From: CBCYMI01 sp965183855
Lineage (GTDB): Bacteria > Pseudomonadota > Alphaproteobacteria > Caulobacterales > Maricaulaceae
Direction: 5' to 3'
NCBI GenBank assembly: GCA_965183855.1
Contig: CBCYMI010000003.1
Coordinates: 4,722-68,721 of the forward strand
DNA: 64,000 bases
The notes beneath the pieces were generated by a model. It ran no database searches and was not told the DNA's origin. It saw only the letters and a program-made list of their open reading frames with translations. The translations under genes were made by a program, and so were the position numbers. Positions 21,177 to 31,283 of this stretch are shown here, one piece after another (position 1 is the first letter of the stretch; every line of letters begins with the position of its first letter).

Positions 21177-21889
21177 TGAAGAAACAACCTATTATTTTAC
21201 TAACTGGTGCTTCTCGCGGAATTGGCTATGCAACTGCAAAAGCGTTAACACATAAAGGCGCACATGTTATTGCCCTTGCAAGAACACAAGGCGCCCTTGA
21301 AGAACTTGATAATGAAGTTACAAAAGAAGCAAAAGGAAGCCTGAGCCTTGTTCCTGTAGATTTAAAAGACTTTGATGCTCTTAAGCGTTTGGCAGACATC
21401 GTTGAAAAAAGATGGGGCTATTTAGATGGGTTAATTGCCAATGGTGCAATGCTCGGCCCTGTAACTCCTTTAGAACAAATTACCTCTCGGGAAATGGCAG
21501 AAGTTCTAACGATTAATACGCTTGCAAACCATGCTCTAATTAAAGCATTTGATCCCTTATTGCGTTCTGCAAGACGTGCAAATCTAATGTTTGTAACTTC
21601 TGGAGCTACACGCTCTCTACGTCCTTTCCTATCCGCATATTCGGCTTCAAAAGCAGCACTTGAAGCTCTGATCATCAGTTATGCAAAAGAGGTTGCACAT
21701 ACAAATATGAAAGTAAATCTTTTTGACCCAGGAATTGTTGCAACCCATATGAGACGCCAATTAGTACCTGGCGAAACTCCATCAAATCTTACGCAACCAG
21801 AGGAAATTGGAACCTATATACAATCTATCTTTTTTAATCCAGATTTTAAAAAACATGGAGAAATTTTAAAATTTTCTTCCAAATCTTGA
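21176..21889 (+). CDS. Short-chain dehydrogenase/reductase
   Basis: Classical SDR of 237 aa: NAD(P)-binding TGASRGIGYATAKAL near the N-terminus, a NGAM structural strand (ANGAMLGPV), and the active-site Tyr-Lys in YSASKAAL, with the catalytic Ser expected in FVTSGATRS. Substrate unknown. The purF-SDR adjacency is common in Acetobacterales and supports the taxonomic reading. It is translationally coupled to purF by a one-base overlap. Confidence 0.93.
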   Translation: MKKQPIILLTGASRGIGYATAKALTHKGAHVIALARTQGALEELDNEVTKEAKGSLSLVPVDLKDFDALKRLADIVEKRWGYLDGLIANGAMLGPVTPLEQITSREMAEVLTINTLANHALIKAFDPLLRSARRANLMFVTSGATRSLRPFLSAYSASKAALEALIISYAKEVAHTNMKVNLFDPGIVATHMRRQLVPGETPSNLTQPEEIGTYIQSIFFNPDFKKHGEILKFSSKS

Positions 21890-22031
21890 GTTTTTAAAAA
21901 ATCAATCTAAAAACATTCTTTTTTAAATGATAAAAAATGACCTGAATTAAACGGATGCAAAGCTTGTTTTTAGATTTTTGATATAAAATAGTTGAAAAGG
22001 ATGGATCTGTTTTTATATAAGTTCTAATTTA

Positions 22032-23408
22032 TCATGGTTTATAAGGATTATCATTGGATCGTAAAATGAGTCTTGGAGATGCTCCTTCCAGATGAAATCC
22101 ATCAATCAATTCTCTTAATAAATAACGTTTATAACTTTCTTGCAGTGTATCTAAACGACTTCCTTTTATAACAAAACTTGGTGGTCTTGCCTTAATCTGG
22201 GAAATATATTTTAATTTTGATCTAAACCCTTTTACCATAACGGGTAGTTTCCTCTCAGTAACATATTCAAGCCATTGATTAAGATCAGATGTTTTAATCA
22301 TTGCATTCCAGTTTGACCATGCCGTCATTAAAGCTGGCATAAGACGATCAATATGATCCCCTGTTAATCCTGAAAGAGGAATTAAAGGAGATTTTCTTGC
22401 CTGAGGAGTAAACTTTTCTGCTGTAATCTTTAGCTTTTCCAACATTTCAGACTTATGTATAATTTTGTCCCATTTTGTACAGGCAAAAACCAACCCCCTA
22501 CCTTCATGGATAATTCTACTCATAATAAATAAATCCTGCTTCTCAAATGCCTGAGTTGAATCAATCACCAAAATAACAATCTCTGCCAGCCTGATCGCTC
22601 TTAAACTGTCTTCAACACTATATTTTTCAACCTGATCGTAAACGCGTGATTTTTTTCTCAACCCTGCTGTATCTACCAATCGGATAATATGATTCTTCCA
22701 TGACCATTCTACTGCAATAGAATCTCTTGTAATTCCTGCTTCATCTCCAGTGATTAATCTATCTTGATTAATCAAACGGTTAATCAATGTTGATTTTCCA
22801 ACATTGGGTCTGCCAACAACCGCTATCCTTAAAGGAGGCTCCTCTGTTTTCTGATCTTTACCCTGCTTGTGTTTTTGATTCTGATAGATTGGGTTTAAAA
22901 TTTCATTTTCTAAATATTCACATAATTCATGAACACCCAGATTATGAGCAGAAGAAATCATGAATTGTTTTTTAAATCCCAATCGATAGATATCGCTAGC
23001 TTCTCTCTTAATACGATCATTTTCACATTTATTAACAATCAAAATGACAGGCTTTTTAATTTTATAGAGTTTTTTGGCAAATATATAATCCAAACTGGTT
23101 AATTCCTTCCGCCCATCAATCATAAAAAGGATGATATCTGCATGTTTTAAAGCAAATTCCATTTGCCCCTGCATTTTTAAAGCCAAGTCTTGATCTTTCT
23201 TTGCATTCTCATAGCCTGCGGTATCAACTAGCAATACAGAATGATTATGAATAGACGTTCTTGCTTCTCTTCGATCCCGAGTTACGCCAGGTTGATCATG
23301 AACGATTGCCAAAGCCTTTCCAGCCAATAGATTAAACAATGTAGACTTTCCAACATTTGGACGACCAACAATCGCAATTACTGGATCAGATAACAGCGTT
23401 TTTTGCAT
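22032..23408 (-). CDS. der: Ribosome biogenesis GTPase Der (EngA)
   Basis: Double-GTPase required for 50S subunit maturation. There are two G domains: G1 motifs GRPNVGKSTLFN near residue 14 and GRPNVGKSTLIN near residue 200, with G3 motifs VDTAGYEN and VDTAGLRK, and G4 motifs NKCEND and TKWDKI. A C-terminal KH-like domain follows. 458 aa, intact. Upstream on the same strand are bamB, a TPR protein and panB, a common Acetobacterales order. Confidence 0.97.
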   Translation of the reverse strand: MQKTLLSDPVIAIVGRPNVGKSTLFNLLAGKALAIVHDQPGVTRDRREARTSIHNHSVLLVDTAGYENAKKDQDLALKMQGQMEFALKHADIILFMIDGRKELTSLDYIFAKKLYKIKKPVILIVNKCENDRIKREASDIYRLGFKKQFMISSAHNLGVHELCEYLENEILNPIYQNQKHKQGKDQKTEEPPLRIAVVGRPNVGKSTLINRLINQDRLITGDEAGITRDSIAVEWSWKNHIIRLVDTAGLRKKSRVYDQVEKYSVEDSLRAIRLAEIVILVIDSTQAFEKQDLFIMSRIIHEGRGLVFACTKWDKIIHKSEMLEKLKITAEKFTPQARKSPLIPLSGLTGDHIDRLMPALMTAWSNWNAMIKTSDLNQWLEYVTERKLPVMVKGFRSKLKYISQIKARPPSFVIKGSRLDTLQESYKRYLLRELIDGFHLEGASPRLILRSNDNPYKP

Positions 23409-23476
23409 GCTTGTTTTCTCTTAAAAATCAGATTTTCTAAACGAGGTTCTTCCAGGAAAATATATTAATAATCCGC

Positions 23477-24824
23477 TTATTGCATTGCAATTAAGGAACC
23501 ATTTCCTGTTAAAAAATAAATTATTTGATCTGCAATAACAGGTTGAGTATAAACGGGCTGTTTAATAGATATGCTCTTGACAAACTCTCCTGTTTTTACA
23601 GAAAGCAAAACAATTTCACCTTCTGAAGATACAGCCAAAACATGTCCATTAATAATGACAGGCCCAACCCATGAAACTTTGTTCTTTCGTTTTTTCATAT
23701 TTTTAAACTGTTGAAGTTCATACATCCAAATAACAGAGCCATCATGTTTATTAAAACAAACCAGTTTTGCATCCTCACTGATAACAAAAACATATTCTCC
23801 TGCAAGCCCAAGGCGTATTTGCACCTCCAATAGATTGCACCCATAATCTTTGTCCATTTTTGATATTCAAGGCGACCAATAATCCACTTTGATTCATCAC
23901 ATAAGCAATATTATTATCAATAACGGGCGCGCCTGGTATATCATTAATGGATGCAAGAGGTGAAAGCCTTCCGATTCTCAATAATTCATCTGACCATAAA
24001 ACACTTCCTGTCTCAGCTCGTAATGCAATAAGCTCTCCTGATGAAAAAGGGGCAAGAACAACTTCATTTTTAACAGCAACGGCAGGAGCACTCATAACTC
24101 TCGCGGTTTCAGGAAGAGCAGACCAACTCCATAAGTTTTCTCCAGTATCCAAAGATAATGCAAAAATTTCATTATCATTTGAAATCACATACACTCTTTG
24201 ATCGGCAATAATGGGTGAAGATTTGAAAGGTTTTCCAAATTCTTTTCTCCAAACTTCTTCACCATTTTGAGCATTTAGTCGAATAATACTCCCAATTCCT
24301 GTTGATACCAACACAGCATCTTGATGAACACCAATGCCTCCACCAACTGTTTTTTCAGCATGTTTTTTTTGATTATAAATATTTGCTTTCCAGATTAATT
24401 CTCCTGTTTTGGCATGAATAGATTTAATCGATTGATATGTATCAAAAACAAAAATTTTTTCATTTTGTATAACAGGCTGAGCATTAAATCTGACTGCTCG
24501 TTTTTGATCAAAGATTTTTTCTTTCCAGACTGTTTGGTCAATCCCTGCAAATAAATGCCCCTGATAATGTGACTGATCTCTCCATGCCAAAGGCCAATCT
24601 AAATTATGATTAGGCTCTGGAAAATCAACAACAATTTGATGGTTTTCCAGATCAAACTGGATTTTTTTCTCAAACTCTAAAATAGAAACTCTCTTATCAG
24701 CTGCTGGAATTTTTCCCTGATCCGTTGATTTAGGTTTCATAAGCCATTTAGAAACCTGATTACTGGAGCATGAGACAAAAAAGAAAGGTAGACATAAAAA
24801 AACAAATTTTAAATGATTGACCAT
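23477..24824 (-). pseudogene. bamB: Outer membrane assembly lipoprotein BamB, frameshifted
   Basis: Beta-propeller lipoprotein with PQQ-like repeats, partner of BamA. The lipobox FVSC places the lipidated Cys at residue 19, and many 'W.....' propeller blades follow (GELIWKANIYN, GEEVWRKEFG, GENLWSWSALP, GSVLWSDELL). After GGANTPW the frame shifts: removing one G from the GGG at about 23807-23809 would join directly to LAGEYVFVISEDAKLVCF and the last two blades. As it stands the protein ends at 23775 about 35 codons before the normal place and loses about 110 residues. Its start overlaps a TAA stop of the TPR reading frame (TAATG). A sequencing error cannot be excluded. Confidence 0.85.
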
Positions 24825-24929
24825 TAATTTTCTTCCTTCATATTGTTTTTTACCGTTTCTGTTTGAACTGGATCAGATTGTTGTTTTGAATCTGTTTTAT
24901 TTTGATTATCTTGCATGTTTTGAACCTGA

Positions 24930-25634
24930 TCAGATGGTAGATTTTGGATCTTTTTGTTTGTTTGAGCCTGTTTTATTATCTGACTGATCCATAATATGAT
25001 TAATAAAACTCAAAGCACGTTCTGATCGTGTTTTAATTGATTGGGGCACTTTTGGTGAAATACTCAAAAAACCATAATCTTTTTTGGCTTCCTGATACAG
25101 TTTGAGCTTTAAATTCAAGGATGCTCTAAGCTCTCTTGCCAAATATTCAAAGGGAGCTCCCTTTTTAGATAAAGAGTTAAGAGTTTCAATAACATTTTTA
25201 GAATCTTCAACTAAACTTGCACTATACGCTGCTTTTAATTGACTAAGATCCTTCAGAATTTTTTCGGGAAAATTCTTCCCTGCCTGTTGATAAAAAGGAA
25301 TTGCCTTTTCCAATTGCTCTTGCTGTTCTAATATGGATGCAGATATTAGCTGGGATAATGCCTCATATCCTTTTGGTGTTTTTACAGAGAGGCTTTGAAA
25401 GCTAGATAATGCCTGATCTGTTTTTCCATCCCGATATTGTTTTAAAGCATCCTGATACTTATCAGATACAGAATATGCACTCTGGGTACTTTTATAATTC
25501 AGGTATTGAGTAAGTCCAACGCCTAATAAGACCAAAACAAATCCCACTATAATATAGCTTCCATATGTTTTAAAAAACGAACGATATTTATCTCGTAAAA
25601 TCTCTTCTTCAATTTCCTTTTGCAAATCTTTCAA
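24930..25634 (-). CDS. TPR-like membrane-anchored protein (YfgM/Tol-like), C-terminus possibly shifted
   Basis: 234-aa protein with a single N-terminal membrane helix (SYIIVGFVLVLLGVGLTQYL, residues about 25-45) and a periplasmic alpha-helical repeat domain, the layout of YfgM-like TPR_21 proteins that work with BamB or SecYEG. The frame stops at 24930, but deleting one A in the A5 tract near 24953-24957 would extend it through a Gln/Asn/Asp-rich tail to a TAA at 24824-24826 that overlaps the bamB start. That coupling suggests the original C-terminus lay there. Length variation in this family is large, so the truncated form may still work. Confidence 0.8.
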   Translation of the reverse strand: MKDLQKEIEEEILRDKYRSFFKTYGSYIIVGFVLVLLGVGLTQYLNYKSTQSAYSVSDKYQDALKQYRDGKTDQALSSFQSLSVKTPKGYEALSQLISASILEQQEQLEKAIPFYQQAGKNFPEKILKDLSQLKAAYSASLVEDSKNVIETLNSLSKKGAPFEYLARELRASLNLKLKLYQEAKKDYGFLSISPKVPQSIKTRSERALSFINHIMDQSDNKTGSNKQKDPKSTI

Positions 25635-25694
25635 GACATTACCTCCAAATTAAATTTCTAAAACATACCATATTCTTCAAATTACCAAGCTTGA

Positions 25695-26519
25695 TCATTC
25701 TTTTAGTCTTTTCTTGTAGATATGATCTTTTGCTGGAAACTTTCTTTGCCTAATATCCTCTGCATATTCTTTTACAGCCATTTTAACATAATGCTTTATA
25801 TTGGCATATTTTTTTACAAATTTTGGAACCTGCTCATTCATTCCAAGCATATCAGGCAAAACTAAAATTTGTCCATCACATTTTACGCTAGCTCCTATTC
25901 CAATCGTCGGAATAGATATAGCATGCGTAATTTGTTCTGCAACCTCTTCTTTGACACCTTCTATAACCAATGCAAATGCACCTGATTGTTCAATCTTTTT
26001 TGCATCCTCCAAAATACGCTTTGCCGATTCTTTTGAACGTCCCTGTATTTTATATCCCCCCATCATACGCACAGATTGAGGCAATAATCCAACATGCCCT
26101 ATCACAGGAACCCCTCTTTGCACAAGAAATTCTATTGTATTGGCAATATAGCTCCCCCCTTCTATTTTTACAGCCTGACACCCTGTTTCTGTAATCAGTT
26201 TCGATGCAGAAGAAAATGCCTGCTCTACCGATTTCTCATAGCATCCAAAAGGCATATCAATTGCAATTAAAGCAGAATTACTTCCTCTCATAACTGCTTT
26301 TCCATGTAAAATCATCATTTCCAATGTTACAGAAAGTGTATCTGGCAAGCCATGAACGACCATACCAACAGAATCCCCAACTAAAATAATATCACACTCT
26401 GGATCAATGAATTCTGCCATTCCTACATCATAAGCGGTCAAACAGACAAGTGGTGTTTTATGTTTTGATGCTCTAATATCGGATGGCATTTTTCGCTTTA
26501 TTTTTGTTTGTAAAGACAT
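25695..26519 (-). CDS. panB: 3-methyl-2-oxobutanoate hydroxymethyltransferase PanB
   Basis: Transfers a hydroxymethyl group from 5,10-methylene-THF to ketoisovalerate, the first step of pantothenate synthesis. The motifs LVCLTAYDVGMAEF, ILVGDSVGMVVHGL, MPFGCYE and VKIEGG are those of PanB, a (beta/alpha)8 Mg-dependent enzyme. 274 aa, intact. Located at the 5' end of the panB-TPR-bamB-der cluster, 60 bases from the TPR gene. Confidence 0.96.
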   Translation of the reverse strand: MSLQTKIKRKMPSDIRASKHKTPLVCLTAYDVGMAEFIDPECDIILVGDSVGMVVHGLPDTLSVTLEMMILHGKAVMRGSNSALIAIDMPFGCYEKSVEQAFSSASKLITETGCQAVKIEGGSYIANTIEFLVQRGVPVIGHVGLLPQSVRMMGGYKIQGRSKESAKRILEDAKKIEQSGAFALVIEGVKEEVAEQITHAISIPTIGIGASVKCDGQILVLPDMLGMNEQVPKFVKKYANIKHYVKMAVKEYAEDIRQRKFPAKDHIYKKRLKE

Positions 26520-27188
26520 CTCTTAATTTAAACCCCGATTAATATTTATTTTTTTGGCTTTATTCAATTCTGTTTCATCTAATAAAAAAAATAATTTTTA
26601 TATATTTTTCTAATATATACTTATGATAAGTTTATCCTTGAAGTCATTAATTCGCAAATGTAAATTGCAATTCTATAAAAGAATATTGATGATTAAAATA
26701 ATAAATTGGAATAATAAATGGTATTTTCTATCTTATCTGGAAAACAAATCAAAAAAATCTCTTTGCCTTACAAACAGCGGATCAATTGCCCTGGTCGGAA
26801 AAACAAACAGGCGTTATTTATAGCAATGTTTTAATGAGATTGATTAAAAAGCCAATTAAGCCATTTTAATTTATCAGATTTATTATTAATAGAAAATCAC
26901 ATCATATGTCTGTATTAATTATGATATAAACCATTGAACCTAAAACTTTTAATCCAATCTTTAATTAATCCATAATCGTTTATTGAATTTTCCTTCATAA
27001 GCCCATTTTTGTTGCGATAAAAAGCACGATATCTATTCATACGATCATCATTAAAATATTTAACGTACGGAAAATCAGCCTATAATCAAGAACTTTTTTA
27101 GTATATTCAATACCCGAACTTCAACAGCGTTAATGATTATATCTATAAAAAATAGATGAATATAAACCAAGATTTATTCTTCAATGAT
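26520..27188. other. Gap with a possible gene fragment
   Basis: On the minus strand, bases 26915-27079 are open for 54 codons (ADFPYVKYFNDDRMNRYRAF and on), bounded by a TAG. The composition looks protein-like (aromatic, charged, few low-complexity runs), but I do not recognise a family and the frame has no good ribosome site. A plus-strand open frame at 26623-26823 looks spurious. The rest is AT-rich and unremarkable. Confidence 0.3.
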
Positions 27189-28790
27189 TTATTTTTCAAT
27201 GTAAATATTATATTCTTCTTCTTTTATATGATTATTATATTCACGTATTTTATTAATCAGACTAGGAGCTCCATCAGAGGCAATATAAACATTTTCAGGC
27301 TTACTGGCACAAGCGTCTATATATCGTGTTGTATCATTATTTTTGTGTACAAAATCCCATGAGCCTCTGGACTTGACAACAAAAATTTCAACATGTTTTT
27401 CTTTTAGAATATTGCAAACTTGTATAAGACGATTATTTAACCATTGATTTAATAATCCAATCCTCCAAATCCATTGATCTGGATGACCACCCGTTTCATC
27501 TTTCAAATACCTTCCAAGAATCCAGTGACCATAAGCACCAACAAACCAATTATGTGAATTCAAACCAGACGTCATTAAAATAACGACCTTCTTGATTTCT
27601 GGATCCGTTTCTTTTCTTGTATTTGGGTCTTGAAAAGGCTCAGCTCCAGGAAGAGGATGTCCAGGGCTTAGATGACGAAGAGCCCATAGCATTCCTGTTA
27701 CAATATTCCTATAACCTTCAGGATTCATTCTATACAATGTCTCTGTATTTTCTTCCCAGCCAAACCCAAATCCTAACATAGGGGCAACTGTACAATCTTT
27801 AAACTGTGGCATAAACTGCATGGTTTTAATAGGGCGAACATTATCCCAACTACCAGAAAACATAGGACCTAGACTAATATCTCGATTTGGAACTCTTTCA
27901 AAAATACATCCCAGATAATAATTACTCTTAATATTCGAATTATTATATGTATGCCACCACCACATAACATTATAATTATAGTAACCTCCAGATCCATGGT
28001 CAGTCCATCCATTTCCAAACCAACTTCCGCTAGATTGCTGATCTTGTATAGAAAGAAATGTTACAATGTCCAATAATTTTTTTCTACTTAGACCTGGATT
28101 AGAATAAAGTTTATAACCAGAATTTACATAAGTCTGAAATGGAATAATAGCCGTACGTGCTGGCTTATTCTTAAATATCATAAATCTTGAATCTGTAAAA
28201 AGTTTTCTTGATTCCATTCTTGAAGGATAAATCTCAGTTGTAATTGCTGTTGCAATATTCTTGAATAAATCTAATGGTTTCTTTCCCCATGATAGCGAGT
28301 CATTAGAGTTTTGTTTCATTGGCTCCCCACTATCATAACCACTATCAATAGCCATTACAATTTCCAGGGTTTTCTTCTTCTGTTTTTTTTTGACTTTTGT
28401 TGTCCAGGTAAAATCAGCTTCATCCAGATTTAGATACTGACCTAACAGAGATTCTTTTTTCATATCAGCTTTAATAGATAATTGTGTTGCATAGTCTGTA
28501 TCAATGGTTACAGAGGATAATCTATCCTGATCATCTCCCAATGCATTTTTAATTAACGTCTTTGCGGTTTCGTATGTTTTCCCTTCATACATGCCTTGTC
28601 TTCCTGCAATAATCAATGTGGCATGATCTACAGAATTCTTTAATTTTTGATGGTCCATTACTATTTTTGAAGTATCAAATGTAAAAAATATAATTGCCAG
28701 CAAAACGACACTTCCAGCAACCAGAGCAATTGTAAAACTTCCTGTTTGATCTTTGATATAGGTTTTTAGAAAACCATTTATGGAAAACAT
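27189..28790 (-). CDS. TadG-like pilus/vWA protein (Tad N-terminal domain), orphan
   Basis: 533-aa protein whose N-terminus (QTGSFTIALVAGSVVLLAII) is the TadE/TadG-type single transmembrane anchor after a short basic cytoplasmic stretch. The middle and C-terminal parts resemble a von Willebrand A domain: IVMAIDSGYDSGEP replaces the MIDAS DxSxS and VVILMTSGLNSHNW replaces the usual 'T/DG.N', so the metal site looks degenerate. Tyr/Trp/Gly-rich segment near residue 265 (GSWFGNGWTDHGSGGYYNY). No other Tad genes flank it. It could be a surface or pilus-associated protein; function is inferred only from the anchor and vWA similarity. Confidence 0.7.
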   Translation of the reverse strand: MFSINGFLKTYIKDQTGSFTIALVAGSVVLLAIIFFTFDTSKIVMDHQKLKNSVDHATLIIAGRQGMYEGKTYETAKTLIKNALGDDQDRLSSVTIDTDYATQLSIKADMKKESLLGQYLNLDEADFTWTTKVKKKQKKKTLEIVMAIDSGYDSGEPMKQNSNDSLSWGKKPLDLFKNIATAITTEIYPSRMESRKLFTDSRFMIFKNKPARTAIIPFQTYVNSGYKLYSNPGLSRKKLLDIVTFLSIQDQQSSGSWFGNGWTDHGSGGYYNYNVMWWWHTYNNSNIKSNYYLGCIFERVPNRDISLGPMFSGSWDNVRPIKTMQFMPQFKDCTVAPMLGFGFGWEENTETLYRMNPEGYRNIVTGMLWALRHLSPGHPLPGAEPFQDPNTRKETDPEIKKVVILMTSGLNSHNWFVGAYGHWILGRYLKDETGGHPDQWIWRIGLLNQWLNNRLIQVCNILKEKHVEIFVVKSRGSWDFVHKNNDTTRYIDACASKPENVYIASDGAPSLINKIREYNNHIKEEEYNIYIEK

Positions 28791-29279
28791 ACCCTCACCT
28801 TCGTTTCTATTTTTTATTTTTTCTGTTTCCAGAAAAGAAGAATTCGAATGTATTGATTGAATATTTGCTTATAATATATTAATTTTAAAGTTTAGTTAAT
28901 CGAAGATAAAAGTTTTCAAAATTAATTATAAAAACAGATTCTATTTGTTTTCAAAAATAGGTTTGATTTTTATTCTTGCATTAACGAATAATATTTATAT
29001 TTAAAAAATAATTATAAAGATAATAAAAGCACTTTATTATAAAACTTAGCATTTCTAGAATTTCATTTTTTCTTCAAAATAGATAGTAACTGCATTTTAT
29101 GGTTAAGATAGCTTTTAATCAAGAATGGAATAAAGATTGATTTATAATCCAAAAAAGCGCTATCATGTAAACAGAATTTGCATTATAGATAACAGAAATT
29201 ATTTCTGATATCTATAAAACATGCGCTTGGATTAACCACAGATTGTGTTCATTCTGTTTTTCTCTATGGATCAATCAAT
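28791..29279. other. Divergent gap before the mut operon
   Basis: About 490 AT-rich bases between the divergent tadG-like gene and mutA. Promoters must lie here, but no clear box, hairpin or open frame could be assigned. Confidence 0.45.
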
Positions 29280-31283
29280 ATGTTTGAACTTTCTAGTTTA
29301 TATGAATTGTTTAAAAATCAAAATATTAAAGACTGGAAGCATGATTTTAATCACCTTCTAAAAGAAAAAGGGTTAGATACAATATTCTGTAAAAAAACAG
29401 AAGATGAGATTAAAACGGGACCCCATCTTTCTATCTCCTGCAAAATCTTCTACTCATTTAACGCTTAAAGCTATTTTTAATAAGATTGCTCAAAATAGAA
29501 ATCCTGATCTTCCATGGTCTATTCAACAGAGTATTGATCTTGCAACTCCTAAAAAAGCAAATGAAATTATCCTTTCAGAACTTCAAGAAGGAAGTTCCGC
29601 CTTACTTATTCACCTTGATCCTTCAGGAAAAACTGGCGTTGAGATAAAAACTCATCATGAGTTTGAAACTCTGTTTCAAAATGTCAATCTTGAAATGATA
29701 TCCCATCAGTTTCTGTAGCTCTCCATACACAGCATATTATTATCTGGATTTGTTGACATCTTTTCTAAAGAAAAAGACGATTCGACTTTCTCCATTGCAG
29801 TTTAATGCTGGTCTAGCTCCTCTTGACAATCGTAGCAAAACAGGTATTCATCATACTTTACAACAAGAAATTTCTAAAACCATTAAATCCTTTAAACATA
29901 AAGATCTTCAAACCTCTCCCTTTCGTCTACTAACAATTGATACAAGCATTATACATCAAGCTGGTGGAAGCAGTATACAAGAAATCGCTTATGCTCTTTC
30001 TTCTGCTGTTTATTATCTTAAACAATTGGAACTTGCAGGAATTCCAGTTGCAAAGAGCAGTCAACATATTGAATTTAGATTTGCAGTTACACAAGATATT
30101 CATCTAATGATTTGCAAATTAAGAGCTGCCAGAGCATGCTGGTCTGATATTCTTACCGCTTGTAATCTTAAAATAGAAGATCAAACTTCATATCAAACAG
30201 CCATTACATCCAAAACCATTCTGACATCTTGTATGAGTGAGCTCAACCTTATTCGTAATATGATGGCAGGATTTTCAGCTGTTATTGCAGGTGTCGATGC
30301 GCTTACAATTCTGCCACATAACCTTATTTCCAAACAAGATGAGAATACTTCATCAAGACGACTAGCCAGAAATTTACATTTTCTATTACAAAAAGAAATG
30401 CATTATGATGAAAAAGCCGATTATACATATCATTCCTGTTTTCATGAAACGCTAACACATGAACTGGCAGAAAAAAGCTGGCAAGAATTTCAAAAAATGG
30501 AAAAAAAAGGAGGTATTGGAAATGAAGAAGTTTTTTATATTTTCTCTCAATCCGTCAAATCCAAAAAACAAAAAATAGAACAGGAATTCCAAACTCGTAG
30601 CCAAATCATGATTGGTGTAAATCAATATGCATCCAATCCATTTGATCCAAAAAAAAACGAGATCTCCGATAATTCCTCTGATTTAAACAGCAAAAAAGAT
30701 ACAATACCGACCCAACCTTCTTCAATGACCAAACCTTCTTCTAATATGGCTAAATCCATTTTAAAAAAAACAGACATTCCAGTCTCTGATTACGTACTTA
30801 ACCAATATGCATTAACTCCTTTTAGATATTCCCAATCTTTTGAAACCCTGAAAAAAAGAAGTGTTTCCTGGTTTAAACAAAATTACTCTGTACATATTCC
30901 CATCATTCTTTTGGATTCTCATTCTAATTTACATCATCGTATCCAATATATGGAAGATATTTGTAAAATAGCAGGCTTTAGAACAAAATTTTATCAAATC
31001 TCAGAGTTAAAAAAAGATATTATCAACCATCATAAACCCATTCCAATTCTAGTTTGTGGAAGCAATAATGATTATTATACAAATTTAAATCCTGTTCTTT
31101 CTATTCTCAACAAGAGCCAAATTAACCGCCATCTATGGATTGCCAATCTACCAAACTCAGATGAGTTATCGACTCTATCCTCTCTGATTCAAATATCACC
31201 ACATAAAATACGCTTTTTTTTCATCCAATACAAACCTGATTAAAGAATGCGAGCAAATAATATCCTTATTGGAGAAGATATAA
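29280..31283 (+). pseudogene. mutA: Methylmalonyl-CoA mutase small subunit, frameshifted
   Basis: The non-catalytic subunit of B12-dependent methylmalonyl-CoA mutase. Fragments lie in at least four frames. The first is the N-terminus at 29280 (WKHDFNHLLKEKGLDTIF). The second covers 29404-29718 (FLSPAKSSTH...DLPWSIQQSIDLATPKKANE). A third runs 29750-31243 with RAARACWSDILTACN and MAGFSAVIAGVDAL. The last 20 residues (FFSSNTNLIKECEQIISLLE) are restored if the T8 run at 31214-31221 is read as T7. The restored stop (31281-31283) abuts the mutB ATG. There are about four lesions, and the protein text remains well conserved between them, so inactivation looks recent. Confidence 0.85.

Noticed and set aside
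26623..26823. Plus-strand open frame of 66 aa
   Set aside because: AT-rich composition, no ribosome site, no recognisable motif and no conserved neighbour.
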